Origin: Rotaria socialis
Lineage: Eukaryota; Rotifera; Eurotatoria; Philodinida; Philodinidae
Length of the DNA: 64,000 nucleotides
NCBI GenBank assembly: GCA_905331475.1
Contig: CAJNYU010002695.1
Coordinates: forward strand, 62,001 to 126,000
Direction: 5' to 3'
Positions 11,279 through 24,183 of this stretch are shown in pieces. Both the position numbers and the translations under genes were made by a program. The notes below the pieces were generated by a model. It was not told the origin of the DNA, searched no databases, and worked only from the letters and a program-made list of their open reading frames with translations. Position 1 is the first letter of the stretch. The number at the start of each line of letters is the position of its first letter.

Positions 11279-13689
11279 TCACAGAAGATTTTTAGCAAAG
11301 GCTATTGTCAGTACAGTGGTGATAATAGACGTTAATGATGCCAGTGCCTGCATATCGTTATACAGTAAAATTAAAAAAGTAGTGGTCAAGGCAATTAATG
11401 TACTTAATTTTGGTACTTCACGATAGAATGGTTCACCTGAATAGAGAAAAGACAAACAAGAATTTACAACGAATATAGAAAAACAACAAACCAAAACATT
11501 CATATGCTCCATCTGTATTATTACATTTACGAAGTAGACAAGGGGAAAGAATTAAATTCGCATGACATTCATCAATATCTAATAAATTATAATATAATAT
11601 AATATAAATGTATTTTATTTATCAAGTTTTACCTGTGCATATAACTTCATTATCTTTATCTATTGATTTTGTGTAACCATTTTGACATTCTGAACAATTT
11701 GTTCCGCGATATTTGTTATTACAACTACAACGACCATTGCCAGTTCTTTTACCATCACCCTGTAATTATATGAAATGATTTCATAAGTTCAAAAACAAAA
11801 GACAAGAGATGTTCTATCTTCTTACGTCACATTTGCCATTGCCTGAACAAACGCGTCCATTATCACCGTATTGACATCGACGACAATTTTTACCGAATGT
11901 TCCCTCTGGGCAACAAGCGTTTGTTGTATCAAGACAAAACCATTTATAGAAATCATCAATTAAATCAGATGAACTCGATTGATACCATTCTTCAATTTGG
12001 TCTTCATATTTTTCAAGAAAACCATTGCACTATAAAAAAAAACTAATGTGAACAAAACAAAATACTACAAACAAAAATTTTATTTACCTGAGATTCAGAT
12101 TTTGGACATGCATCTTCCATTATTTCGATAAAGCGAGTTTCACTAAAACAAAATTCATTTTATAATACATCATTTTAAAAACACGTTTTGATAGATTGTA
12201 ATTAGGCACGTAGTTGAGAAAGCATGCCCTTGTTTAGCGCTATGACAAACTTTTCGAACTTTACTCTTTTACGATCACTCATGACATTTACGAGCCGACA
12301 TTGTTAAGCCTATCGCTAGTGCAAGGAGATTTACACCGCATGAGACAGACAGTTTCATCGTCATCATCATCTTCTTCTTCTTCATCCTCATATTCCGTTG
12401 GTCAATAGACATTATTTTTCTACTGTAGAACTTTCATTAGATAGTCTTAATGCGTTTCGTGCGATTTTAAAACAAAGTACATAGTAATCGTCATGAAATA
12501 TAGGGAAAGGAATTTTGCAAGGATGTTGATGAACTAGCGACATGCATAAATGTATACATTTATTAGAACGTCATTCTCTGATCTTAAGTATTCTATATCG
12601 TCTGTTTTATATTTTATTAAAAACGTGCCAAATCTCTAAATATATGGATTATTTTTATGTAATCTATACGATTGTCGTTGAGTTCATTAGATTGATTCTG
12701 AATAAATAGAACTATTATGTAGGAAGTTGTTGATGTTCAACTAATTTGTACAAAGAGCAATCGACTGGTCCATTTTTATGACATTCGATGCTATTCTTTT
12801 TTTTTGTGTAGGAGATTTAATAAGATTACTGACCCAGGAACAAATCAATTAAATTTCGGAACCTTCAAAAAAGAAATCATGAAATGGCGAAGAGCTTAAG
12901 AAGGTCATTTATTTGACGAGCTTTATTTAAACAAACATTTTATTTATGTTCTTCATGTCTATGTACAATGAAATTGAACTTGGTTAATATTAGAATTGAT
13001 TTATCGCGTCAATAGAACTTTTTTTCTCATCGTGATCCTATTGAATTTACTAACGATAATCGAGTAAAATAATAATACGATAAACTGATGACAAAAGAAA
13101 ATTTTCAATAAACTTCCCAATATTTCGTAACCAACATAAGTCAGTGATGCTGTAGAAATACTTCTAGAATTACAGATGTATGCTATTGTCGTGATTCAAT
13201 GATAATTTATGCACGTACTCATATCAGGCGATTTGTACATGACTTTTATTTTTAATATTAACTAACGAAAATAAGATTTTAGCTTATCGATTGAATTTCT
13301 TTTACAAAACAATGTTAAAAGCTTGAATGATTACCTTTTCGCGTATGCTTTCAATTTTTTTTCTTCCCAATCTGTATTACCTCTAGAAAATAAAATAAAA
13401 TAAATATTATTGAAGAATACTGCGGAAACTCTTACCCTCCAAAATTACTTCCGGCTGTTTTTTTATAACCCTAAAAGTTCACGAAAAACAAAATTGTTTA
13501 TGTTTAAAAATATTAAAATCTAAACAATACCTCAACAAATTTCTCACTTATTGCTTTACATGTAATACATGGATCGACATTCATAAAATTACCTGGCATC
13601 TTGAAAGTTGAGCATGGTAAACAGAATAGAATAACAAGAAAACACAAGAAAAGTAAAAATTGATTTGATATAATAGTTATCATTGGCAT
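11279..13689 (-). CDS. CRELD family protein (cysteine-rich with EGF-like domains)
   Basis: CRELD proteins are ER-linked, PDI-like factors involved in folding and receptor maturation. Eight exons on the minus strand: 13531-13689, 13436-13470, 13335-13382, 12088-12142, 11826-12029, 11633-11759, 11492-11578 and 11279-11436, giving 290 residues. The N-terminus is a hydrophobic signal segment, then CITC. The family core NFGGGNTDWEEKKL is rebuilt exactly across one splice junction. CCPEGTFGKNC, a laminin/EGF-like module (GRCSCNNKYRGTNC) and a calcium-type EGF start (DIDECHANL) follow. The last exon encodes two hydrophobic segments, as in membrane-anchored CRELD1. The protein is shorter than human CRELD1 or CRELD2 (roughly 350-420 residues) and has fewer EGF modules. 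Two in-frame ATG codons lie at the start (13689 and 13683); the outer one was chosen. The upstream FAM107-like gene ends 158 bp away on the same strand. Confidence 0.88.
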
Positions 13690-13847
13690 CGATAATATGG
13701 CTTTATTTTTTATAATTTGAGCGAAGTGTTTTTTTTTATTAGAATGTTTTTTTTATCTGAAACAAGGAGAAAAGAAAAAAAAATTGGAAAATATTTTCAA
13801 AGAACAGAAAAACGTATTAAAAAGAAATTAATGTCAAAATAGAGAAA

Positions 13848-15223
13848 TCATTCGTTTTTTTTCTGCCGTTGACGAATTCGATGATAAACAAATTCAAATT
13901 CATTCGAATAAGCACTTTCATTACTGGAGATTGAACAAACATTTTCTGACTAAATAAAATAAATAAGATTTAATTTTGCATTTTTTTGTTTTGTTTCATG
14001 TTTTTAAATAAATATACTTCATCAATTTTTTGTCGTTGTCGTGCAAGAATTTGTTCTAATTTTGTTTGTTCACGCGTTCGCTCATCTTCACGTTTTTTCT
14101 CTTCATCGCGTCGATTTTTAAAAACATTAAGTAATTCTGGCTTCTTAGGTAATAATTGTCCCCTGAAAAATAAAACAAGATATTGTTTTTTTTTCTTAAA
14201 AATAAATTTGTTTTAAAATTTACATTTTTTGTTTATAAATTAATTCTTTGTGTAACTCCTTTTTTGTATTTGATTGTTGCTTGGTCAGATTAGGTTTTAA
14301 TGGAACGCTTTCATTTGTAATTAACGATGCTGGTGTTGGCAAACGATCATAATAATGTTCAGTTGCATCATCTGATAAATATGATGGAACGTATGGTGGT
14401 GATGGATCATTATATTTCGATGGAGAATTATTATCTGTATTCGTATGAATTGAATCATAACATATTTGATCATAAACATTCGTTTGACTACTCATCCAAC
14501 TTTGTTGATCTGATGATATGCCGCCGTCAGATGAACCTTAAACATAAGAAATGTCACTTTTTTTTTGATCACATAGCTATATATATATATATATATGTAT
14601 ACTTGAATGACTATGTGTGTCTTTCGATGAGACAGATTCACTGCCGAAGGTTTCATTGTAAGTTGAATAGACATGATCTTCTACATGATTCTATAATAAC
14701 ATAAGATTGAGAATACTTTATAAAACAACGCAAAAGTATTTCAAATTTGTTTCAAGATAGTCATGCGATCAAACATGCTTTGTTTTATTTTTATTTTTAT
14801 TATGCTTTCAAGCTTACCTCAAATCGACAGAGCAAAAACGCTCGCTAAAAAGAAGTTTAGAAATAAGATAGAAAAATCATTTGATATTTTGACTTTTTCG
14901 AAATCTTTTATTGTCAAAAAACAAAAATATCTAAATTCTAATAATGTTTACCCAGCGTCGTAGACGATTAAACGGCATCGATTTTGTAGTGTATCTCAGA
15001 TGTACAATAAGAGAATACTAATAGAGTTGACCTGTCCGCTTTATTTCAGCTTCTCCTCTTTTTTTTCTTGTTCGCGTATTGTACACAATCAATGAGGTTA
15101 AAAAGGGAGAGAAAAATCCTTACTATTGACATACACAACAATGATCAGCATTGTTGTCACTCATGAATAGATTATAATTGATAGTTTAAAACTTACTCGA
15201 ACTATTTTTTTCATTCGAAACAT
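13848..15223 (-). CDS. FAM107-like (DRR1/TU3A family) actin-associated protein
   Basis: Exons read on the minus strand: 14603-14690, 14224-14536, 14018-14162 and 13848-13949. A tentative first exon at 15197-15223 (MFRMKKIVR) ends in a strong CGA|GTAAGT donor in the right phase, giving 224 residues. The first half is low-complexity and Ser/Asp/Tyr-rich. The second half matches the FAM107 core: KKELHKELIYKQKM, LLPKKPELLNVFKNRR, a charged helix (residues EDERTREQTKLEQI) and RQRQKIDE, then EFEFVYHRIRQRQKK at the C-terminus. Vertebrate FAM107A/B bind actin and act in cytoskeletal remodelling and stress responses; the same role here is inferred. The family call rests on the spacing of the ELHKELL, KPEL and RQQ-type blocks. 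The first exon is uncertain. Confidence 0.7.
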
Positions 15224-16087
15224 AAGCAACCGTTTATTATTGTTGTAATTTACATATACAGACAGACTCCACAATAGGGATGAATAAAAAAGAAAAATTG
15301 TCAATCGACTGCGACTTAAGATTACGTGATACAAAGAAAAAGTCTCTCATTCTCTCCTAGCGTTTCTCTTATGCATTACATCATACATACTATTCAACCT
15401 CTCGTGTGACAATTCACCACGAAAAAGGAAAAAGTTATTTCATAACAACTTCACGTCAAGAGTAGGTTGTTTGAACCAACAAACGAGCAAGAGTTATAAT
15501 CCATTGGCACGCACTCGACTACTTTTATCAACTTGTATATAAAAGCAAGAAAAAGAAAAATAGATGCACAGACATCATTACCACAAAGGAGAAAGTATTT
15601 TTACGCATACACATCACTATTATTGGTTTCATGCGTCATGCATAGACAACCATCCTTAATTTCATCGATCGCTACTAAAAAAGAAACATTTTCATTTATG
15701 TAGCGTTTGCTTTATGAATAAAAAAACAACAAGATGAAAGGATTGGTGTACTAATAAAGATAATGATAGAAAATCCACGAAGCATTATTTCTTATAATAA
15801 GGATTCATTTATCGTATAAAAAAAATAAAACGTGATATTTATTTTATTTTTCGTGTAGTGGTTATGCATGATTTAATTTTCCTTTTTTTTCTTCCATGGC
15901 CATATATAAGTAGGAACGGAATAAGTTGACTCGCCATTGACACTGATTCATATTGAGTAGTAAACGTCGGCTTATTCAAGTTATTGTATTCAGCCTTGCC
16001 TTTTATCTCGTTTCTTTTGTGTTTAAATAAAAAAATTGGACTCTTCACCTTTACTCGAGAATATAATTGTTAAGGATTATAAAAATT
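15224..16087. promoter_or_regulatory. Divergent intergenic region
   Basis: This 0.86-kb AT-rich stretch lies between the minus-strand FAM107-like gene and the plus-strand repeat-protein gene, so it probably holds both promoters. The plus-strand gene has no clear TATA box close to its ATG. A 69-codon minus-strand open frame at 15839 shows no features. No conserved motif can be named from sequence alone. Confidence 0.4.
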
Positions 16088-19000
16088 ATGCTATTTGGTG
16101 GACCCCATGAAAGCTCTTCAGACGAAGACTTTTCAGAAACAGACACAACAGCAACAACATCATCGTCAGCATCATATGTTACATCGAAAACAACAACGAC
16201 TGATTCTTGGCATGATGTCAAAAGTGATACTGAACAGCAATCAGAAATAATAAAACAATTGGAACAAATCAAAGATACTGATGTAAACGGACCAACATTA
16301 GATGAGGAAGATAAAGCTCTTATTAGATCGATTGATGATCGATATTTCGGTGGTGATAGCATGGAGACCGAATCTATTACAATTATTGAACATGAAGCTC
16401 CTAGTGTTACTAGTGACGACGATAAAGAGCAACACACAACAAATGAATCAGTGAATCTTCGTGCTAGCGCTAATTTCGAATTGACAACGCCAGTAGCAGG
16501 AGCAATCATTCAAGAAAATACTGATAGTTGTAATGTTAGATGGTAAGAATATTTTAACTAATAACTTTTGACTAAGATTTAGCATCGTGCATCCATTTCT
16601 TTTTTCAAAGTTTATCATCCAACACAGATAAAGAACAAATTCCAACAAATTCTATTTTAATTAATGACGAACCCACACACATTCAAAATCAGACCGTAAC
16701 AACATTAACTGATACAGTTGCAAATGGAGCAGATCATTTCAATTACAAACGTTTCGATACACTATGTCATCAAAATATTCGAAACGAACCAATATTAAAT
16801 CAACAGTCAACATCATTGAGGAGAGATGGTACAATTCCAAACGACAAATCCTCATCTCAACCACAAAATATTGGATCTGAGACATTATTAAACTCGCAAC
16901 CAACACCATGGATCAATCCCTATTGGAACACTAAAACTACACAAAATCTAACATCGATAGGGGATAAATTCGAACTCACTACTTCATCCATTGATACTGG
17001 AGAAAATTCACTTCCGCAACACCATGAATCTGAATTAACAGTATCCAACAAACCAGATGAATCATTTTTTCATTCAAGTTCAAACAAGAGCGAACTAGAA
17101 AATGTAGTGCACCATGAAGACGAACACAGGTCATTACTAAGCAACGATGCCAAATCCAATCAACCACAAACTCTAACCACTGGTGCGCTAGAGGAATCGT
17201 CGAATAATAATTCGAATTCAAACAACAAAAACAATGCCTTAGATATAACATTACTCAATAATCAGCAGGTAGAAGGTTGTGATAGACCTGCTGGAAACGA
17301 TAACCAAACTTCACTACCAGAATTCTCAAGACGAACTACTCATCCGACGTCGACTCTCAATCCAGTCAATGAACAATCCAAGACTGCAGCATCTTCATTA
17401 GCTCGCGATTCAACCTTGCAAGATCAATCACTGAAAGAGAAAGAAGCAGACTCTCTGACATCTATACAAACAACAATAAGATTCACTGACAATCCATCGG
17501 TAAACCCAGTAAAAACCCCGAATAGCATATGCTCGAAGCAGGAGGATAAAATATTTGAAAATCCGTACTGGAAAGATAGAAGACTTGATCCAATCGATTA
17601 TTCAACACCAGAATTTGCACCAAAGCTTATCACTCTTTCAGAAGATAAGATATCGTCAGCTGCAACACAAATCGAAACCGACAATAAACCATTCGAAAAT
17701 CCATATTGGAAAGACAAAACGCTTACTGTGGTTCCAACTACAACACTAGAAGTCCAAAAAAACGATAATCCACATATTACAGATACGACATCATTAGTTG
17801 AACCATCAACCAAGCAAAAAGTCATTGCATTCGAAAATCCATCCTGGGAGGACGAAAATCTTCACAGTAATATATCAAACACACAAGAAACTCCATCAAC
17901 AAATGTAATATCTGTCGAAGAGAAGAACACGGCAACTGAAACATCTACTAAAAAAGAAAGAACATCATTCGACAATCCAAAATGGAACGACACAAAAACC
18001 GATTCGATCCTACCGACAAACCCAGAAGTTAAATCAGAAGTAAATCTACCTACCACCGTTATCAGTACTGAATTCGATCCAACACCTAAAGCGCATGACA
18101 AGCCATTCGAAAACCCATACTGGAACGATAATACACCTACTCAGCTACCCGCTGCAACACAAGAAGCTCCACCGAAAGATAATTTATCAAGTAGAAATAC
18201 TACACCTGTAACCGATGCATCCACGAAGCTGCAAGAAAAGCCATTCGAAAACCCATACTGGAAAGACAACAAATCTGTTGTGCTATCCTCTGTTACACAA
18301 GAAGTTCCACCCAAAGATAATTTATCAGGTAGAAATGCTACACCTGTAACCGATGCATCCGTGAAGCTGCAAGAAAAACCGTTCGAAAACCCATACTGGA
18401 AAGACAACAAAACTGTTGTGGTACCATCTGTTACACCTGAACTACAACAAACAGCAAATTTCCCAGGTAGAAATACTACACCTGTAACCGATGCATCCAC
18501 GAAGCTGCAAGAAAAATCATTCGAAAACCCATACTGGAAAGACAACAAATCTGTTGTGGTACCCTCTGTTACACAAAAAGTTCCACCCAAAGCTAATTTC
18601 CTAGGTAGAAATACTACACCTGTAACCGATGCATCCCCGAATCTGCAAGAAAAACCATTCGAAAACCCATACTGGAAAGACAACAAAACTGTTGTGGTAC
18701 CATCTGTTACACCTGAACTACAACAAACAGCAAATTTCCCAGGTAGAAATACTACATCTGTAACCGATGCATCCACGAAGCTGCAAGAAAAATCATTCGA
18801 AAACCCATACTGGAAAGACAACAAATCTGTTGTGGTATCCTCTGTTACACAAGAAGTTCCACCCAAAGATAATTTACCAGGTAGAAATACTACACCTATT
18901 GCTGATATATCTGGGAAGGTACAAGAAAAATCGTTCAAAAACCCCTACTGGAAAGAGGACAAATCTGTTGTGGTACCATCGGTTACACCTGAAGCTCAGC

Positions 19001-20838
19001 CAAAGGCTAATCTATTGGCTAAAAACACGTCGGCTGTAACCGATACATCAGCGAAGACGTTAAACAAACTGTTCGAAAACCCATACTGGAAGGACAACAA
19101 ACCTGTTGTGGTACCCTCTGGGACACAAGAAGTTCCACCGCCAGCTAATTTCCTAGTTACAAATATTACACCTGTAACCGATGCATCTGTGAAAGTGCTA
19201 AACAAACAATTCGAGAATCCATACTGGAAAGACAACAAATCTGTTGTGGCACCATCTGTTACACAAAAAGTTCAACCAAAAGCTAATCTACTAGCTGGAA
19301 ATGCTACTGGTGTAACCGATACATCGGGGAAGGTGTTAGACAAACCATTTGAGAGTCCATATTGGAAAGAGAATAAAGCGGATCTGATTAAGACTGGTAT
19401 GACACATAATAGGCGAACTGAAATTATTGCCCGTGAAGAAAAGAAACCTTTGCATATTACTTGTTGGGCATTAGAAGATGAAGTGTTCGAAATCGTTTGT
19501 CCAGAATCTGAGATAGATATATCTTTGCTATCACAAGTTGAAGCATTTGACAAGCCATATTGGAAAAATACGAAACCTGTTATTGTCACACTTTCTAAAA
19601 GTCAAGAGAGTGCAGCTGAAAATAGGCGTCGTGAAAATGACGAACCTACGACGGTGTCAGATGTGAGATCAGAAGAGAAGGCACTCAAAAACTCATTATG
19701 GAATGAGAAGGAAACTCGAGACTCCCTGGCATCGAAGTCGGTAGGTAGATTATTTGAAAATAACAATTGGGATCAGTGTGCACCTCAAGTAAGAGTAACA
19801 GCATTGTCTAAGCCGCAAACAATACCGAAAGAATATTCATCTGTACAAGATAATAAGTCGCAACAAATGGATTCATCTAAACAAGATGCTGAATCATGGC
19901 AGAACCCTTATTGGCCATCGGAACCTTCGAAAATTCGTAGCGGGGAAAACAGTACGTCACAAGTTGTGACAATAGGGAAAGTACAAGATACCAAAGACGC
20001 TAAACAGACAGACAGAGCGGCTGAAGATCCGTATTCGAAAGCTACAAGTAAACGTAAGCAAAATAGCAAAACTATCGAGCTGCTGAGTGCGTGGGTATTT
20101 GACAATACATCACCTGCTGATCATACAGTTCCACCAATTCCACCATTTTATAAACGAGTGTTTCCCCCGGAAACACCACCAGCTTCAGTACGATCTGTAG
20201 TGACAATTACGGATAAGAAATTACAGACTTCTAAACCATCGACTCAATACTCATCATCAAATGTATTTTATGATAGTGGCAGTGATATGTCAACTTTCAC
20301 ATTCGATCAAGAAAAAATAGCACATCATCATACATTGTTACCATCTACCAATGTTAGCAAAAATACCATAGATTCCTTCGTTCCTTCTTCGTTAACTAAT
20401 AAAAACCCAGTACTAGTGAACGGTAAAAATGATGCTACTGTTGCACACCAAATGAATACGATGTCATCCGATTTATTGAGAAATAAAACTGCCCTACTAC
20501 TTCCAGTAGACAATACAGTGCCTTCTACAGCTGCAACAACGTCAAGTAACATAGAATGGTTCAAATTTCCACCAGATTCTCGCATGGGCCATGAATCTTC
20601 AATAAATGACCTTACTCCTGAAGAAATACTTGAAGTTCAAAATGTTCTTCGCTTGCTAGAGACGAATCCGAACGCTATACCTACCATACAAAAACCTTAT
20701 AAAGTCCAAAATTTTCATGCAAATAATGTAGAAGCACCTGATTTGCAATTCAGTAATTTATCTACTAATAACAATGTCAATCAATTGACACAAAAATTAC
20801 TACCACCATCATCAACCCATATACAAAATTATCGATGA
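16088..20838 (+). CDS. Large disordered protein with 14 exact 46-residue FENPYW repeats
   Basis: I do not recognise a family. Two exons (16088-16542 and 16611-20838) join in phase and give 1,560 residues. The true ATG at 16088 opens MLFGGPHESSSDEDFSE. The N-terminal quarter is Ser/Thr/Asp-rich and probably disordered. From 17548 the protein carries tandem units, each opening with a variant of KPFENPYWKDNK, then a Val/Pro/Thr stretch and TPVTDAS. Degenerate copies lie outside the array: TPWINPYW upstream, and FDKPYW, FENNNW and WQNPYW downstream. A more globular-looking piece with two Cys (HITCWALEDEV, IVCPES) follows the last regular unit. There is no signal peptide or membrane segment. The NPY core could be a phosphotyrosine or PTB-type docking site, but that is speculation. 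A polyadenylation-like AATAAA follows the stop at about 20863. Confidence 0.85.
17548..19479 (+). repeat. Coding tandem array, 14 units of exactly 138 bp
   Basis: Units start at 17548, 17686, 17824, 17962, 18100, 18238, 18376, 18514, 18652, 18790, 18928, 19066, 19204 and 19342, always 138 bp apart. The first five units are strongly diverged in sequence yet keep the length. Units starting at 18376 and 18652 are almost identical (about 2 differences in 138), and the first halves of those at 18514 and 18790 are nearly so, pointing to a recent 276-bp dimer duplication. Later copies at 19540 (198 bp on), 19678 (138 bp on), 19747 (69 bp on) and 19891 are irregular and weak. Confidence 0.9.
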
Positions 20839-22781
20839 AGTATTGTATCCAATTTTAATTCTCAATAAATGCTAAAGCTCTTTAGGTCAAAGCAATTTTT
20901 TAACTAAATGAACATTTTTAATAGGTTCCATAAATCGGAACCTATGCTTCTTAATTAATAAAGAAATTACTATTTCTTTTTGGAGCCAATTCGCTCGCTG
21001 TTTTATTTTTAATATTTTAATAAAATAGCACGCCTTATTACATGAATAAGAGTGAGTTAGTATGTATGTGTAGAACGATTTTATGAAGAAGAGAAAAACT
21101 TCAACGAGATTTATTCACTGACAATGATATTCTTTCTAGAAGACTAGAGAAGATCTGAAATACGAAACTTATTCATTCTGATCAAAATATCGCAAGAGAA
21201 AGAAAAAACTTTGAAGCAATCTCACCTGTACCAATGCAATTACTGACGGTACACTTGATTGATAGCATAACAAAAGTTATGCATGTTAATGCAAACAAAC
21301 CGATCCTTTTGAACTCAAACTCATAATTAAAAATAAGCAATAATATTCGTACACGTATTTTGTATTGTATTCCAACCAACCAACGCGTTTTGCAACTTTA
21401 TTTGACAAACACTAAAGCGAATCACTGGATGACTTATCATTTTCTCGTACGGTAGGTACGGAGACACGAACCTTTGATACAGATAGATGCCGCGCGCATT
21501 CGAATGTCAATTCTAATAATGTTTATGCGTTTGAAAATGTGTTTTAACGTCAAGAAATATTATTGCGCAGAGGAATTTTAAAGATGGTACCGAAGAGTTT
21601 TAGTCTTTATAGAATTTATAAAAAATCACATCTGCGAGCAGCTGTAACAAAATGGAAATCATGAAAGAACGATCATTTTTGTTTTGTCTGAAGATAATGA
21701 ACATGTTTTCAGGTAGCTCTTAAAATAGATTTCATTACTTTCGAATCAATTTTTGACAGCATTTTTATTTAAAAAAACAATGATAAGTTCATGTGCGGAT
21801 AAACAACATCAATAAGTTATCCATAGACTAACTTTTTCCTAATAATTCATTTTGATAATTAAACTAAATAAATTTTCCTTTATGTTTTTGAATTTGTCTC
21901 AATGTGAAAGAGAAAATTCAATATGATCTGACTTATAGAACAGTTTCATAATTATAAGATCTCATATAAATTCTTCATTATGTATTTGGTCTTATAGAAA
22001 GTCGATTAACCTCATTCATAGATACACACAGAATTAAATGATATTATGTTTTGAAAAGAAATATTGGTTTTTGTGATTTCTTAATTTCAGATGTAACGTA
22101 TAGGGGTCAACTATTATTCATTTTCTTTTTGCAATCTTATATTATAGAAGATATCATTACAATAGTCAAGGTGTTAATAAGTATTTTCTTTCATACTATT
22201 TTGAGTAACAATAAATAGGACTGCCTGAAATTTTATCTTTTCAGCATACACTTTGGTTATTCGACCCTTTTAAATAAATGCAAGATATTAAGTAATCTTC
22301 ATTTGGAATTTTCTTTTGAAATAGATACGTATAATTATATCAACTTGAAAAATTTTATTTATTTAACAAAATAAACTCAAATCACTGTTTATTGGTTTGT
22401 TATTGAAAAGCATGTGCATTTGAAACTTCTATTTCGAAATAAATCTCACGTACTAAAAGTATGATCGAGTATGTTCACACACGTGACGATCATTTTACGT
22501 TCGGTAGAAACAAGTGTATACCTTTCTTTCGTTTGTGCGTCAGCAAAACACAATTGAATTAAACGTCACGTCCCATATCGTTCCCTTTTCCTCTATAAAT
22601 AATAGCAAACAAATCAATCGATTTTTTGCAGTTTTATTATTTACTATTTGTCAAGCTAGCAACGCTTACTGATTTTAAACCATATTTGTTAGATTTAAAT
22701 ACGTAAAATATTGTAAACAATTCTATTTGATTGACAATTACGCAAAGATACGTAAACAAATCAATCGTCGCACCTAAAACG
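20839..22781. other. Intergenic region, no gene seen
   Basis: AT-rich sequence downstream of the repeat-protein gene and upstream of the next plus-strand candidate. It has scattered AATAAA-like words and no open frame longer than about 65 codons. Nothing else is recognisable. Confidence 0.5.
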
Positions 22782-24177
22782 ATGGTTGACAATAACAATA
22801 TGAATTGCTGTTCTGCATATTTCTATACAAGATTTACGAACGACGATACATTAATTGGTGAGTAAATATTTTCGTTTTTTCAAGGTTGATCAAAAAATCA
22901 TTCGTTACGAAAATACATCAATCGGTCTAAATATAGTGTGAATGAGAAATTTTCTATACTTGTATTGACACGCACACTGCCAACTTAGATTTTTATCACA
23001 ATCTTCTTAGGAATAATCTTTATTTTTTGGAGAGGAAGATCTTTCAAAATTCATTTTTTAAAAACATTATAATTAGCAATAAATAGCCAATAGCTTCTTT
23101 TTCTACTTTAATAATACTATTCTCACAAATACTTTGCAAAATCAAACTGTTTAACAAACTATTGGTTCGAAGAATAAAACGTTTGGCAATTATCAAAATT
23201 TCAAAGTCATTACTATTCATAACCAAATGCTGACTCGATAGGAAGAGTTGGAAAAAAAATTCTCATTCTTAGTATTTTATTTTGCCTCAAGTGCCATGTA
23301 GATCGTATCTGCTAAACATATAAACTATAGGTATAATGAGTCATTTTATAGACGCTTAAAAAATGAAAAAGTAGAAATGATTTAGTTGGTTACTTCGTAT
23401 TTAAAAGTCTTTTAAAATTTCGAATAGTCTTCCGCTTCAACTGTTGTTTGTTTGCATGCATTACTATGGCCCGAAGGCATATTCGCTTTAAATTCGTTTT
23501 CAACATGGTTTGATACAGTTCTTACCCAGAGAATAGTAAGTAAGTTTGTTGAAATTCACAAGTGGAATCGTTCTACAGTTCTTAGAATTACTTTTTTTGT
23601 CATTACGATTTTGATGGAAAATCTTATTTTTCTTTTGTTTTACTTCTGTTATTTCTTCAATATTATTAAAAACTCATTTAATGAAGGCCACTACGGAAAT
23701 TTTTCTGAATCTAATGTTTTCTGTTTAAACAACCCAGAATTGCAGAAGCATTAGTCAGAAAAACACAGAAGTATTTCATCTGTAGTTTCATTTCCCAAGA
23801 ACTTTTTCCTCATACAAAAAACAAAAAGATAGCTTACATTTGTTCTTTTTAAAAGGATCTATTTAAATGTTATTCGAAATAGTAAATTGCATTGATATCG
23901 TCTTTTTCTTCCATTAGAGCTGGCAATGTTAAATGAATCTAATATGGAGGTGCAAGAAGATTCTATCCTACCAAGAGATGATCAATCATCAATACATGGT
24001 CCAATAAAATTCATTAAAAGTCACTCGTTTTGGTTTTATATTTTCTCGTTTATCATCTGTATTATATTTTCATTTGTCATTACTTATTTATATTCTTCTT
24101 TATCTGTTCCTACAAAGCGTATTGATTCATATGCAGAGAACGGATTGCATCAAAATGAAATCAATGATAAAAATTAA
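22782..24177 (+). CDS. Possible small single-pass membrane protein (2 exons)
   Basis: Not recognised. Exon 22782-22857 opens with an ATG in good context and ends at a strong G|GTGAGT donor. Exon 23918-24177 follows a CATTAG acceptor in matching phase. Together they encode 111 residues: an acidic/Asn-rich N-terminus, one hydrophobic segment (around WFYIFSFIICIIFSFVITYL) and a short polar tail. The intron would be about 1.06 kb, long for this window, and it contains an unplaced 100-codon open frame (23452-23754) with its own hydrophobic stretch, so extra or alternative exons are possible. The 8-bp target site of the mobile unit begins only 7 bp after the stop codon, so that unit would sit in the 3' untranslated region. 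Confidence 0.35.
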
Positions 24178-24183
24178 TTTGAT

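Noticed and set aside
16067-16087. Upstream extension of the repeat-protein start
   Set aside because: The earlier in-frame start would be TTG; the ATG at 16088 is the natural first methionine.
18141-18938. 265-codon minus-strand open frame
   Set aside because: It is the antisense shadow of the 138-bp coding repeats; the repeated frame stays open because the unit length is a multiple of three. Other minus-strand frames over 17598-19589 have the same cause.
23452-23754. 100-codon open frame with a hydrophobic stretch
   Set aside because: It lies in the presumed intron of the small membrane-protein gene and no acceptor joins it in phase with the first exon. It could be a real exon of another isoform, but I cannot support it.
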